From NCBI RefSeq assembly GCF_030814475.1, contig NZ_JAUSVF010000001.1, forward strand, positions 3,292,001 through 3,356,000: a DNA stretch of 64,000 bases, read 5' to 3'. Each line of letters opens with the position of its first letter. Within the stretch, counting starts at the first letter, position 1. This document shows positions 24,820 to 34,152 of this stretch, in pieces. Position numbers and translations under genes: made by a program. The DNA comes from Pararhizobium capsulatum DSM 1112. Lineage in GTDB: Bacteria > Pseudomonadota > Alphaproteobacteria > Rhizobiales > Rhizobiaceae. Below the pieces are notes generated by a model, which was not told where the DNA came from, did not search any database, and saw only the letters and a list, made by a program, of their open reading frames with translations.

Positions 24820-25908
24820 ATGGCACCGACGCAGAGTAATTCCGTCACCTTGGGGTTTGTCGCGATCCTTTGCGATATAGTCTATCTGCTTACCGCACTC
24901 GTCGTCGCGGATGCGATCGCTCAGATTGCATTCTCGAGCGCGCCTGAAAGCATTCCCCCTGCGTTGAACCTCCTTGTCGTCGGGTGCGCCATCATATGGG
25001 CCTATGCGATGGGGCTTTATCGCCTGGAGAGGCTTGTGGCGCGCGAGATGATCGTTCCGCTCCTTGTCGCTTTCACACTCGTTACCCTCTGCGCGATCGT
25101 CATCATGTCACTCGCCGGTTTTCGCGAGACGCTGCAGGGACGCTGGCTGAGCGCCCTGCCGCTCGCTTTCACGATGATGTTCATCGGGCGGCTCGCGGCG
25201 GCATCGATATTTCACCTTGATGAGGCGGCGGCGGTCAGGGCCAAAGAAAATAGACAGGTGCGCCTAGAAGCACTGCGGGCGAACAATCTTGGCTCTGCCT
25301 TCTGCAATGAACGCAGCCTGTTCAGCAACACCGTGAAACGATGCATGGACATCGTGCTCTGCACACTCTTGCTGGCCTTTACCTTACCCGTCACTCTGCT
25401 TGCTGCACTGGCAATCCTGATCGAGGATGGCCGTCCGATCTTTTATCGGCAAGAGCGGGTGGGCCGTAACGGCAAGCCGTTTCTCCTCTACAAATTTCGC
25501 AGCATGTATGTCTCCGCCGAGGCCGATGGCATTGCACGCTGGGCGCAGGTCCATGATTGCCGCGTCACGATGGTAGGGAAATTTCTACGACGCAGCCGGA
25601 TTGATGAATTTCCGCAGTTCATAAATGTTTTGCTTGGCGACATGAGCCTTGTTGGCCCCCGCCCGGAGCGCCCAACCATTGCGGCAATGCTGGAAAGCGA
25701 GATCCAGAATTACCGCTATCGCTACCGCGTCAAGCCCGGAATAACTGGCTGGGCGCAGGTCAACTATCCCTATGGCGCTTCACTGCAGGATGCCCAGGAA
25801 AAGACGAAATACGATTTCTTTTATCTGGAACATGGCAGCATCATTCTCGATACGAGAATCCTGCTTCAGACAGTGCGTGTCATCCTTATGGGCGAAGGCG
25901 CCCGCTAA
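24820..25908 (+). CDS. Initiating undecaprenyl-phosphate sugar-1-phosphate transferase
   Basis: Protein of 362 aa. Four hydrophobic helices in residues 5-125, a re-entrant helix KRCMDIVLCTLLLAFTLPV, then the bacterial sugar transferase domain: FYRQERVGRNGKPFLLYKFR, RRSRIDEFPQFINVLLGDMS, VGPRPERP and KPGITGWAQVN. It loads the first sugar phosphate onto undecaprenyl phosphate. It is shorter than WbaP/WcaJ-type proteins because the soluble Rossmann-like middle domain is missing. I chose the ATG at 24820 (MAPTQ); the upstream open frame lacks membrane or family features. Confidence 0.86.
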   Translation: MAPTQSNSVTLGFVAILCDIVYLLTALVVADAIAQIAFSSAPESIPPALNLLVVGCAIIWAYAMGLYRLERLVAREMIVPLLVAFTLVTLCAIVIMSLAGFRETLQGRWLSALPLAFTMMFIGRLAAASIFHLDEAAAVRAKENRQVRLEALRANNLGSAFCNERSLFSNTVKRCMDIVLCTLLLAFTLPVTLLAALAILIEDGRPIFYRQERVGRNGKPFLLYKFRSMYVSAEADGIARWAQVHDCRVTMVGKFLRRSRIDEFPQFINVLLGDMSLVGPRPERPTIAAMLESEIQNYRYRYRVKPGITGWAQVNYPYGASLQDAQEKTKYDFFYLEHGSIILDTRILLQTVRVILMGEGAR

Positions 25909-25918
25909 CGCCGAGATC

Positions 25919-26062
25919 TCAGGCGAAGGCGAAAACCGCAACGGCAAGCCAGAAAAGCGCGGACAATCCGAGAACCACGAAAGCACAACGGCGGACCGTC
26001 CAGCGCTCCATTGCAGGAGGCATGCCGCCAATGTCGATCGCGTGGTTAGCCGTTTCTTTCAT
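25919..26062 (-). CDS. 47-residue single-pass membrane protein
   Basis: ATG at 26062, TGA at 25921-25919, preceded by GGAG 8 bases upstream. The product starts M-K-E-T-A-N-H-A, has a basic stretch WTVRRC and then one hydrophobic helix (FVVLGLSALFWLAVAVFAFA) to the C-terminus, a typical C-tail anchor of a small protein. It is on the same strand as the polymerase and methyltransferase genes and about 230 bases downstream of the polymerase stop. Function unknown; a small regulator or subunit of the polysaccharide membrane machinery is possible. Confidence 0.55.
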   Translation of the reverse strand: MKETANHAIDIGGMPPAMERWTVRRCAFVVLGLSALFWLAVAVFAFA

Positions 26063-26295
26063 TGCAACTCCAGTCCCATGTTAAGCCCTCAGGTCTTAAC
26101 GGACCATGAATCTCGTTTGTAAGCGCCACAATCAACACCAGCATGCCGATCGAATCTCTTTGTTACATTGATAACAGCGCTGACGCCTCCTGCGCAAACA
26201 CGAGGTCTCAGGAGAGATGTTATTTCCACGACATTAGTTCCGGAAAGCGCCGCCCGGGCGACAAATTTTCAATGATTGATGGTGGCATGACTGGC

Positions 26296-27819
26296 TTACG
26301 CGGGCCTGACCGTTTTGAAATCGCCTCGCCGCACCACATCACGCTCAAGGATCAGTGCGAAGGGAAAAAGTACGCCAATGAAGAGGCTGGTCGAGGTAAA
26401 GTGGGTATAGGCGGTAATCGTCAGGCCGTTGACGAGGTATGCGAGGCCGCCGAGCCCGACCGCAATCGCTAGATTGCGTGTAAGAGGCTCCGTGGCTCTT
26501 AGCGCGGTTACGATCACCAATCGGAAGAAGGCAAGGACCAGAAGGACAGCGCACGAAAACCCGAGAACGCCCATCTCCGCAAGCATCTGGAGATAGGTAT
26601 TCTCCGCCACCCGAATGTTTTCCACGGCGTCATCTCCAAACTCGAAAAAAGGCCCTATCTCATGCTGCCGGGCCGCTTCGATGTAATATTCCGGAAAATT
26701 GCCAATGCCGACGCCATTGATCGGATGATCGGTAAACACAGCGAACGCCGTCTGCCAAAGCTTGAAGCGCAACGTCACGTTATCGACATCCCCGAGACGG
26801 TCGCTGATGCCTGCCCCGAGAAACGGCCAGGCTGCGGCTGTCAATAGAACCCCCGCCGCCATCAACATCACAAGAGCGCGTCGCAGCGACCGATAGCTCA
26901 GGCCGATTATGACGGAGCAGATAAACAGCGCAAGCAAGGGCCCGCGAGAAAAGGTGAGCGCGGCACCGAGAGCGCAGAGACCACCACCCAATGCATAGAA
27001 CAGTCGCTGCCAGGAATGAGTGCTCGTCGCCATCCGGATGACAGCATAGGGAAAGATCATCCCGAGACACGTGGCATATTCGATCGGCTGCGTGAAAACG
27101 CTGAAGGCGCGATAGGCAAGCGCGGACCCTAGCTCTTCGGCCTTGAAATAAACGACGTCGGTTTGCCCATCGTAGAACTCCAGCAACGGATTGTATCCCA
27201 GCACCGACTCCAGCAGTGCGTAGAGCGCGCAGGCGGAGCATGCGGCGAGCAGACAGCGAAATATCCGATCCACATCACGCATATTCGACAATCGGAACAG
27301 AAAAACCCAGAGGATCGCGCCGGGGATCACGAAAACCTTGACCCACATGCTGATGCCCTCCGCCGCAGTGCGCTCGTCGATCAGCGAGAGCAGGGCTACA
27401 GCGGCAAACAAAAGGAACAACTTTAGGAGAGTTGGCCCGAACGAACCAAGAGACCGGCCCTTTTCGCCCGTCAGCCATGCGAGTATCGACGTCGAGACAA
27501 TCACCGCAAGCATGGCAGCAGCAACCGGCATTGGCGGAATGGGACCTATCGGCGGCAAACGAGCGTAAAGCGGAAATGCAACCAGAAAAAACACAAAAAT
27601 GCCCACAGATGCAACCGGAAACTGCAACGAGAGAAACGCAAATGTGCCCCCCGCCAGAAGAGCGACCAACAGCGCCGGTGCCGCAAGAGCGGTGAAGCCG
27701 AAAACGGTCAGAAAAACCAAAATGGCGACAAACATGATCGCCGTGAGTGAGCGCCCCATGCGCTGGCGCGACGGGCCTTCAACCCCGGCGATAACAGGGC
27801 CTTCATCCCCCTCGCCCAT
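26296..27819 (-). CDS. Wzy-type O-antigen/EPS polymerase or ligase
   Basis: Protein of 507 aa with about 10-12 hydrophobic helices and one large periplasmic loop (about 360-410) containing FTDHPINGVGIGNFPEYY and RVAENTYLQMLAEMGVLG. This Wzy_C/O-antigen ligase pattern (HPxxGxGxGNF, NxYLxxLxExG) is diagnostic. It should polymerise the flipped repeat units. The ATG at 27819 follows GAGGTGAAGCTGC. Genes for a TylF-like methyltransferase and the small membrane protein lie on the same strand. Confidence 0.82.
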   Translation of the reverse strand: MGEGDEGPVIAGVEGPSRQRMGRSLTAIMFVAILVFLTVFGFTALAAPALLVALLAGGTFAFLSLQFPVASVGIFVFFLVAFPLYARLPPIGPIPPMPVAAAMLAVIVSTSILAWLTGEKGRSLGSFGPTLLKLFLLFAAVALLSLIDERTAAEGISMWVKVFVIPGAILWVFLFRLSNMRDVDRIFRCLLAACSACALYALLESVLGYNPLLEFYDGQTDVVYFKAEELGSALAYRAFSVFTQPIEYATCLGMIFPYAVIRMATSTHSWQRLFYALGGGLCALGAALTFSRGPLLALFICSVIIGLSYRSLRRALVMLMAAGVLLTAAAWPFLGAGISDRLGDVDNVTLRFKLWQTAFAVFTDHPINGVGIGNFPEYYIEAARQHEIGPFFEFGDDAVENIRVAENTYLQMLAEMGVLGFSCAVLLVLAFFRLVIVTALRATEPLTRNLAIAVGLGGLAYLVNGLTITAYTHFTSTSLFIGVLFPFALILERDVVRRGDFKTVRPA

Positions 27820-27845
27820 GCAGCTTCACCTCAGTTTGTGGTTTC

Positions 27846-28619
27846 CTATCCATGTTGCTGCCGAAGTACCATAGGATCCCGCAAGGAAGGCCGCTCCAGC
27901 AGGCGTCGGCTCTCTACGACGAACGACATGCCATGCCAGCCGATTGGCAGATAGGGCAGGAAACTGAAATCCCTCATCTCCTCGATAAACTCGAGCAGGG
28001 CCAGCCTTTCGCCCGATATCGTATCCTCGGAGGTGCAAAAATAGTCATCGAAGGCTATCACCATGCCGTGCCTGAGGCGGGGGGCGATAAAGCGCAGGAC
28101 ATCGATCGTCGAGCTGTAGAGATCACAATCGATATAAACCAGAGAGAGCTGATCGGGGCGGCCGGGCGCACTCATCGCCGTGGCTTTCAGCGTATCGCCG
28201 TAAAAGCCCTTTACGGTCGTGAAATCCCGCTCGGTCATTCCCGCACTTCTGCAAACCGCGCGAAAGTCATCCAAGGACATGCTCATATCGCCTTCCACCC
28301 ACATGGGATGGGAATCCTCGCTTCCGGCTTGCGGCGGCAATCCCTGAAAGGAATCGAAGGCCCAGAAATGCGCTGAATGTCCGTTCTGACGCGCGGCTTG
28401 AAAGGCAAGGCTGAAAGTCATGGCCCCGCAACAGCCGAACTCGGCATAACCGCCGGAAATCCCGTTGAATTGCAGCCCCCGGAAAGCCTTCTGAAAGAAC
28501 TCACTTCGGCCGCGACGCTCCTGATAGGCACTGTCCCTGCGCCAGGCGTGGATGGCATTTGACCGCAGAATACGCAGCTTGACCGGTACCAGCCTCTTCA
28601 ACTGCTGTGAAAAGCCCAT
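27846..28619 (-). CDS. TylF/macrocin-type O-methyltransferase
   Basis: Protein of 257 aa. GGYAEFGCCGAMTFSLAFQA is the SAM-binding region, FWAFDSFQGLPP is typical TylF, and SLVYIDCDLYSSTIDVLRF with VIAFDDYF provides the metal-binding Asp pair. Probably O-methylates a sugar of the polysaccharide. I chose the ATG at 28619 (MGFSQQLKRL) because GGTGG lies upstream; an in-frame TTG at 28682 adds a hydrophobic stretch that is possible but less likely. Confidence 0.82.
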   Translation of the reverse strand: MGFSQQLKRLVPVKLRILRSNAIHAWRRDSAYQERRGRSEFFQKAFRGLQFNGISGGYAEFGCCGAMTFSLAFQAARQNGHSAHFWAFDSFQGLPPQAGSEDSHPMWVEGDMSMSLDDFRAVCRSAGMTERDFTTVKGFYGDTLKATAMSAPGRPDQLSLVYIDCDLYSSTIDVLRFIAPRLRHGMVIAFDDYFCTSEDTISGERLALLEFIEEMRDFSFLPYLPIGWHGMSFVVESRRLLERPSLRDPMVLRQQHG

Positions 28620-28917
28620 GAAACGCACCACCATAACAAAAACATACAAAATGTTACGCGCGAAATTATGTACGCGGCCCAATTATTTTACAAAGCCGCG
28701 CGTCAGACAACACAAGATAAATCTATACATCGAATAAAATATTGTCAAACAAACTTAGATAAACTATGATGAATGGTAGAATTTCTTATATATACGACAG
28801 GAAAATGAAAAGACATAGAAATATACAAATCACGCATACGTGAAGACTTCAGATAAATCATACTTGAAAATTATCTGTATATTTCATATTCATTTAATAT
28901 AAAATTCTGATCGTCTG
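28620..28917. other. AT-rich divergent intergenic region in the polysaccharide locus
   Basis: About 300 bases, strikingly AT-rich compared with the surrounding GC-rich genes, between the TylF-like gene (minus) and the secreted protein gene (plus). It must hold the promoters of both arms. I see no gene, perfect palindrome or named operator. Such AT-rich tracts are common targets of H-NS/MucR-type silencers in rhizobial polysaccharide loci, which is inference here. Confidence 0.5.
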
Positions 28918-29934
28918 ATGAGCGGGGAACAGCGGGCGGTGAAACATTCAATAGGTGCTGCATTTTTCCTTTTGAGTCTGATCTTGAGCGCGGGAGATGG
29001 TCTTTGCGCCGAGGTTGGCGTCGCGGGTGTGCCCAAGTATATCGGTGCATCCAGAGACTACGAAACCATGTTTGCCCAATTGAGCGCGGCGGGTATCGAT
29101 ATTTTCTTTCCGGTATTCCAGTACCAGGAGGCGCCAGCGCCCGCGACGCTCGGTCACGAGGCGGATTTCGTCCCCCCTTGCGAACGCACCTCTCCCGCAT
29201 TTGCCGCCCTGCGGCGTCACAAGATACGGCTTGTTGTGCCCGGCGGGCTGATTTATCCAACCTCCGGAGCGTTTCCGAGCATTGAACTCGATCCGCTCAA
29301 TGCGCTTCTCGCCTGCGCGGGACGCGAAGCAATCTACGGCGTGCTTGGCTTCGACGAACCCGCGCTGAACGGAATAGGCCTCGACGCATCACGCAAGCTG
29401 TACGAGCGTGTAAAGGAGATCGATCCATCCCTTCCGGTTCTGATGGTACAATCGCCGATGGTCATCGAGCCCGGAAGGCAGGACAGCGATGCGGCCCGCA
29501 CCCAATACATGGAGCAGGTGCGCCAGCAGAGTGAGTATGCCGATATCGTCGGTTTCAGCCTCTACGCCATTCCCGCCGCCATCGCCAAGCTCGGCAGCCC
29601 CGGACATGGCGACGAGATCGTCGATTATCCCACTGCCATCGACGGTTACATGGGCTGGCTTTCTGATAACCTGCCCGGAAAGCAGACAATGGCGGTGTTG
29701 CAATCCTTTGCCTATGCCGACCAGTTCGAGCACGCTTATCTGACCCAGGTCGCGCCCCCGGAAATGATTGCCGAAGCCCGTGATCCGACAAAACAGGAAC
29801 TGAAGACCATGGCACAGATCAGCATCGATCGCGGCGCGCAGCTGATCATCTGGTATGGCTCCGCCTTTAAAGCAGATCCTGCGAGCCCGTTATGGGACGA
29901 CGTATTGACGGTGAGCAAGGCGCTGCCGCGTTGA
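28918..29934 (+). CDS. Secreted protein of unknown function, possible glycoside-hydrolase-like barrel
   Basis: Protein of 338 aa with a signal peptide (residues about 9-30, SIGAAFFLLSLILSAGDGLCA). The mature part reads like a TIM barrel: ISTRAND-like repeats KYIGASRDYETMFAQLSAAG, IDIFFPVFQYQE, KIRLVVPGG, VLGFDEPALNG, PVLMVQSPMV, DIVGFSLY and LIIWYGSAF. The Glu in FDEP is a candidate acid/base residue. It heads the plus-strand polysaccharide operon directly before the export protein, which suggests a periplasmic role in trimming or modifying the polymer. I cannot name a family. Confidence 0.65.
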   Translation: MSGEQRAVKHSIGAAFFLLSLILSAGDGLCAEVGVAGVPKYIGASRDYETMFAQLSAAGIDIFFPVFQYQEAPAPATLGHEADFVPPCERTSPAFAALRRHKIRLVVPGGLIYPTSGAFPSIELDPLNALLACAGREAIYGVLGFDEPALNGIGLDASRKLYERVKEIDPSLPVLMVQSPMVIEPGRQDSDAARTQYMEQVRQQSEYADIVGFSLYAIPAAIAKLGSPGHGDEIVDYPTAIDGYMGWLSDNLPGKQTMAVLQSFAYADQFEHAYLTQVAPPEMIAEARDPTKQELKTMAQISIDRGAQLIIWYGSAFKADPASPLWDDVLTVSKALPR

Positions 29935-29991
29935 CAGATCGACCGGCGAAAAGCCTCACGAGAGTGGAACCGGACGGAAGCGAGGGATAAA

Positions 29992-31233
29992 ATGGTTCAG
30001 TCAGGACCGCGACGAAAGCAAGAAAGACAGCAAAGGAGCCTGTTACGACGCTTTGCGACGCTCATTCTGCTTCTCCTCGCAATGGCTGTCCCTCACGGTG
30101 GTCTCGCGGCTGCCGAGCCCTACAAACTTGCCGCTGGCGACCAAATCCGCGTGGTCATTCCCGAGGCGCCTGATCTGTCGGGAACCTATGTCCTTGGCGA
30201 AGATGGTGGCGCAGCGATACCCATCGGAGCGCCGCTCATACTCGAAGGCATGTCGATTGCGCAGGCGGGAGACGCGATACGCCGCGCGCTGGAAAAAACC
30301 CTCGTGAGCCCCACCGTGATGGTCGAGCTTGCACAGCTGCGGCCATTCTTCATCCTCGGTGATGTCAACAATGCCGGCCCCTACCCCGCCCGGTTCCGAC
30401 TGACGGTAGTGAAGGCCGTCGCGATTGCCGGAGGCTTCAAGGGGCAAAGCGACCCCTATACCGCGACTGTCACCGGTATTCGCGCCTCCGAAACCATGCA
30501 GGTCGGCGCCCGGCAGCTCCTGGAAGCCCGTGTCGAATACGCCCGCTTGCAGGCCGAGCTCTCGGGCGCAGAAACCTTCGATGCATCCTCGGTATCGGCG
30601 ACTGGCGCCAACGCCCAGGATCTTGCGGCGGTCGTCACGCGGGAAACAGACATTTTCGAAACCCGAAAGGTTGGCCTGCAGCGCCAGATCGAGTTTCTGG
30701 CCAAGGAAGCGGGTATCCGCAACGATGAAATTGCCGCGCTCACGGCGCGCATCAAGGCAACGGATGCACAGCTCGAGGCATTGAAAACCGAGATCGGCAG
30801 CACGGAGGAGCTGGTAAAGAAAGAGCTGATGCTGCGCCAGATGATATTCCAGCTGAGGCGGGAAGAAGGCCAGGTGCTCAGCACCAACCTGCAGACGGCA
30901 GTTTTGCTCAACCAGGCCCGCCAGGCCAAGACCCAGCTCGAAATCCAGATGATGAATATTTCTCGAGACCGCAAGCTGGAGGTTCTCGACCGGATCAAGG
31001 AAGTCAACGCGACGATCGAGCGACTGGGACGACAACTGTCTGCAGATCGGGCCGTCATTGTCGAGTCAGAATCGAGCACATCTCCGAGGCAACAAAGCGA
31101 TGTGCTGACCACCTACAGGATCACACGCGAAGACGGCACGGTGCTCGATAACATCAGCAGCGAGACGGAACCAGTGCTGCCCGGAGACGTGGTGGAGGTT
31201 CGCCGAAAGCTGGCCGATATGCCTCAGAACTGA
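29992..31233 (+). CDS. Polysaccharide export protein (Wza/ExoF-like)
   Basis: Protein of 413 aa. Signal peptide near residues 17-41, then the export domain YKLAAGDQIRVVIPEAPDLS and GVxxxxG-like strands, an SLBB-type segment PFFILGDVNNAGPYPARFRL, a long coiled coil (about 210-350), and a C-terminal strand region ending EPVLPGDVVEVRRKL. The size and coiled coil match rhizobial ExoF-type proteins rather than short Wza. It likely forms the outer-membrane/periplasmic channel for the polymer. Confidence 0.85.
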   Translation: MVQSGPRRKQERQQRSLLRRFATLILLLLAMAVPHGGLAAAEPYKLAAGDQIRVVIPEAPDLSGTYVLGEDGGAAIPIGAPLILEGMSIAQAGDAIRRALEKTLVSPTVMVELAQLRPFFILGDVNNAGPYPARFRLTVVKAVAIAGGFKGQSDPYTATVTGIRASETMQVGARQLLEARVEYARLQAELSGAETFDASSVSATGANAQDLAAVVTRETDIFETRKVGLQRQIEFLAKEAGIRNDEIAALTARIKATDAQLEALKTEIGSTEELVKKELMLRQMIFQLRREEGQVLSTNLQTAVLLNQARQAKTQLEIQMMNISRDRKLEVLDRIKEVNATIERLGRQLSADRAVIVESESSTSPRQQSDVLTTYRITREDGTVLDNISSETEPVLPGDVVEVRRKLADMPQN

Positions 31234-31260
31234 TGAACCAGAAACGATGAGCAGGTGAGA

Positions 31261-32283
31261 ATGTCTGTCGATCTTCACAAGCAAAAGGCTCCGCTCTCCG
31301 GACATGGCTTCCGGTGGGATACATCCCTTGTACCGGTGGCAGCCAGTCAGACACATTTTCACCTTCTCTCGATCGTCAACACCGAGATTTCCCGACGAAA
31401 TCCCTCCGCTGGAGAAATCATCCGGGTACTGGATGTCGGCTGTGGTGACGGGATGCTGCTGATCTATCTATCAGGAGCGCTGCAGGCATGCTGGCCTTCG
31501 CTCACCTTCGAACTCTATGGCTTCGATGTTGGCGATCATGGCCTGCAGGCCCCGAGTTTCTTCCGCAACGCGCTGGCCCGCCTCGATGCCGCCGCCCCTT
31601 CCGGCCGATGGCGCGAGAGGCTTGCCTTGATCTCCGAGAACGACCCGTGGCCCTACGAAGCAGGTTTCTTCGATGTCGTCGTTTCGAACCAGGTGCTCGA
31701 ACATGTGCGAAATCAGACACTGTTCTTCTCGGAACTTGGCCGTGTGCTGCACGACCAGGGCTTTTCCGCGCATCTCTATCCGTCCGGCCACTGCCTGGTC
31801 GAGCCGCATCTGCATGTGCCGTTTGCACACTGGATCCGCGATGTTGAGCTCCTCGGCGCGTGGCTTCGGCTCTGGAGCAAGATCGGCTTCTCCAATTACC
31901 GAGGCTGGGCGCGGACACGCCGCAACATGAAGCCAGCGCTGGACGATAAGCTCGACACCTATGTTCGCGAACACACCAATTTCCTTGCCCACCTCACAAA
32001 TTACAAGACACAGGGCGAGATGCACGTCCTTGCCAAGGCAAGCGGCCAAGGCTCGTCCTTCTGCTACACCCCCCACTACTACACTGGCAAATTGCGAAGC
32101 ATCCTCGGGCGCGAGCAAATAGCCCGCTATCCTGCGGGATCACCCTTCGTGGCGATGCTCTCAAACGTCCTGCTTCGTTATGTCTCGAGCGTCACGCTGC
32201 TGACATCAAGCGACCCAAACCGCCAGTCTGCTGAAGTACCCGCAGCAGCCAGCAGCCAGTCATCGCGACAGCGTTCCGCATGA
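31261..32283 (+). CDS. Class I SAM-dependent methyltransferase
   Basis: Protein of 340 aa. Motif I is VLDVGCGDGMLLIYLSGAL (about 57-75), with LYGFDVGDHG as motif II and FDVVVSNQVLEHVRNQTLFF the typical Methyltransf_11 post-motif. The C-terminal half is unlike standard small-molecule methyltransferases. I chose the ATG at 31261; a GTG two codons earlier is possible. It lies 27 bases after the export gene and is followed by a deacetylase, so it probably modifies a sugar or lipid-linked precursor. Confidence 0.78.
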   Translation: MSVDLHKQKAPLSGHGFRWDTSLVPVAASQTHFHLLSIVNTEISRRNPSAGEIIRVLDVGCGDGMLLIYLSGALQACWPSLTFELYGFDVGDHGLQAPSFFRNALARLDAAAPSGRWRERLALISENDPWPYEAGFFDVVVSNQVLEHVRNQTLFFSELGRVLHDQGFSAHLYPSGHCLVEPHLHVPFAHWIRDVELLGAWLRLWSKIGFSNYRGWARTRRNMKPALDDKLDTYVREHTNFLAHLTNYKTQGEMHVLAKASGQGSSFCYTPHYYTGKLRSILGREQIARYPAGSPFVAMLSNVLLRYVSSVTLLTSSDPNRQSAEVPAAASSQSSRQRSA

Positions 32284-32297
32284 AAGGAGAGGATGCC

Positions 32298-33206
32298 ATG
32301 TTGACGCCGCTCCCAGGAAACGCAGCGTTCCCCGTTCCCAATGCCATGAGCGTCGATGTCGAAGACTATTTTCATGCGGCAGCCCTCGGCGCCGCTGCTC
32401 CCAGGGATCGCTGGGACACCATGGAATCCCGCGTTGAGGCCAGTACGAACAGGACGCTTGCGCTTTTCGACGAGGCGGGAGTTAAGGCAACGTTCTTCAC
32501 CCTTGGCTGCGTTGCGGAACAGTTTCCCGGGCTTGTACGAAGCATCTCGGATGCCGGCCACGAAATTGCCAGCCATGGTTATCGACACCACCGCGTCGGA
32601 GAACAATCGAAGCCGGAATTTGCAAAGGACGTGAAGGATACGAAAAGCCTGCTCGAAGACATCTGCGGAAAAGCTGTCATCGGCTACCGGGCTCCCAATT
32701 TTTCCATCGGCGGCGAAACCTGGTGGGCCTATGAACAGCTCTCGCAGGCGGGATATAGATACAGTTCGAGCGTCAATCCGGTTCCCCACGATCATTATGG
32801 CGTGCCATCGGCGCCCCGCCTGCCGTTTCGCCCCGGAGTCGAGGGGATTGTGGAACTGCCGCTGACCAGCCTTCTCGTCGCCGGTCGACGCTTCCACGCT
32901 TCGGGAGGTGGGTACTTTCGCCTGATGCCCTACGCGCTCTATTCGCTGATGTTACGGCATATCATCCGCACCGAAAGCCAGCCGGCGCATTTCTACTTCC
33001 ACCCATGGGAGATCGACCCGGGTCAACCACGACTTTCGGTAAAGGCCCGGTCGCGATTTCGCCACTATGTCAATCTTTCGGCGATGGAAGCGAAACTGCG
33101 GCGGCTGCTTGCGGATTTCTCCTGGGCACGGGTGGATGAAGTCTACGCGCGGGAAATCAACACGGACACTGCAAACCGCGTCTGCATCGAATGGAACGCC
33201 GCATGA
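32298..33206 (+). CDS. Polysaccharide deacetylase with DUF3473 (XrtA-system type)
   Basis: Protein of 302 aa. NodB-type fold with AMSVDVEDYFHA (metal/catalytic Asp), ASHGYRHHRV (metal His pair) and GYRAPNFSI. The C-terminal FHASGGGYFRLMPYALYSLM and HFYFHPWEIDPGQP are the DUF3473 extension found in deacetylases of exosortase-associated polysaccharide loci. AGGAGAGGATGCC precedes the ATG at 32298. No signal peptide is seen, so it would act on cytoplasmic lipid-linked sugars or by another route. Confidence 0.85.
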   Translation: MLTPLPGNAAFPVPNAMSVDVEDYFHAAALGAAAPRDRWDTMESRVEASTNRTLALFDEAGVKATFFTLGCVAEQFPGLVRSISDAGHEIASHGYRHHRVGEQSKPEFAKDVKDTKSLLEDICGKAVIGYRAPNFSIGGETWWAYEQLSQAGYRYSSSVNPVPHDHYGVPSAPRLPFRPGVEGIVELPLTSLLVAGRRFHASGGGYFRLMPYALYSLMLRHIIRTESQPAHFYFHPWEIDPGQPRLSVKARSRFRHYVNLSAMEAKLRRLLADFSWARVDEVYAREINTDTANRVCIEWNAA

Positions 33207-33246
33207 CCATCAGAACCGCATATCGCGTTTGAGGAAGGAGACCACC

Positions 33247-34152
33247 TTGGGGCCGGCACTTTCCGCAGCCCGGATCGGCTTGAAACGGTCATTGAAGACC
33301 GTTCTTGGCTTGCCCGGTCTCTTTCTTGGCCGCAAGGAGCCGTGCCTGCGCGTGCTCTTCTATCACCGGATAAATCCCTACCCTTCCGAAGGGCTCGGTC
33401 CGGTCTCCCGCGAAATCACCGTTCGTCCCGAAGAGTTTGCGTGGCAGATGGAATACCTCGCCGGGCATGGCTTCCACGTGGTGAACTTCGAGGAGTTCGA
33501 GGAGCTGCGTGCAAAACGCAAACAGCTGCAACAGAATTGCGTTCTTATCACCTTTGACGATGGCTACGAGGACAACCTGCTCTATGCCGCACCTGTCTTG
33601 AAAAAGCATGGCTTTCCAGCCCTTGTTTTCGTCGTTGCCGATTTCATCGGCAAGCAGAGCGCGGATATTCTCCCCTATGCTGACGAGAGGCAGTATGGCC
33701 GGTTTCTCTCGCAGGAGCAGATAGGCGAACTGATGACAGTCGGCATCGACATAGGGTCGCATACCCTCAGTCATCCGCTCCTGACGTCCCTTGATGCTGC
33801 ACGTCTCCAGCAGGAGATCACGGGTTCGCGCGAGCGCCTTGAGCAGATGTTCGGCACCGCCGTGAAGAGCTTTGCCTATCCGGGCGGAGATTTCGACCAA
33901 CGCGTCGAGCAAAGCGTCGCCCGGGCGGGATATTCGGCCGCCTTCACGACGCTCACGGGGGCGACCCCGATTGATGAACCCATGACAACGCTCAGCCGCA
34001 CGGAAGTCTCTGCAAGCGACAGCAAGCTTGTCTTCAGAATGAAACTGCGTGGCAGCCTCGATTGGCTGGCCGTCAAGGACAGAGGGCCAATTCGCCGACT
34101 GCTTGCGGCATCGAACCGTATCCTCATGCCACTGGCAAAGGGGACATCATGA
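33247..34152 (+). CDS. Second polysaccharide deacetylase
   Basis: Protein of 301 aa. VLFYHRI, then VLITFDDGYEDN (catalytic Asp pair) and IDIGSHTLSHPLLTSL (SHTxSH metal site), then KSFAYPGGDFDQRV, all NodB/PgaB-type motifs. No ATG fits; the TTG at 33247, 8 bases after AAGGAGA, starts GPALSAARIGL. Its last bases overlap the next gene's start (ATGA). Having two distinct deacetylases suggests at least two N-acetyl sugars or acetyl positions are processed. Confidence 0.82.
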   Translation: MGPALSAARIGLKRSLKTVLGLPGLFLGRKEPCLRVLFYHRINPYPSEGLGPVSREITVRPEEFAWQMEYLAGHGFHVVNFEEFEELRAKRKQLQQNCVLITFDDGYEDNLLYAAPVLKKHGFPALVFVVADFIGKQSADILPYADERQYGRFLSQEQIGELMTVGIDIGSHTLSHPLLTSLDAARLQQEITGSRERLEQMFGTAVKSFAYPGGDFDQRVEQSVARAGYSAAFTTLTGATPIDEPMTTLSRTEVSASDSKLVFRMKLRGSLDWLAVKDRGPIRRLLAASNRILMPLAKGTS

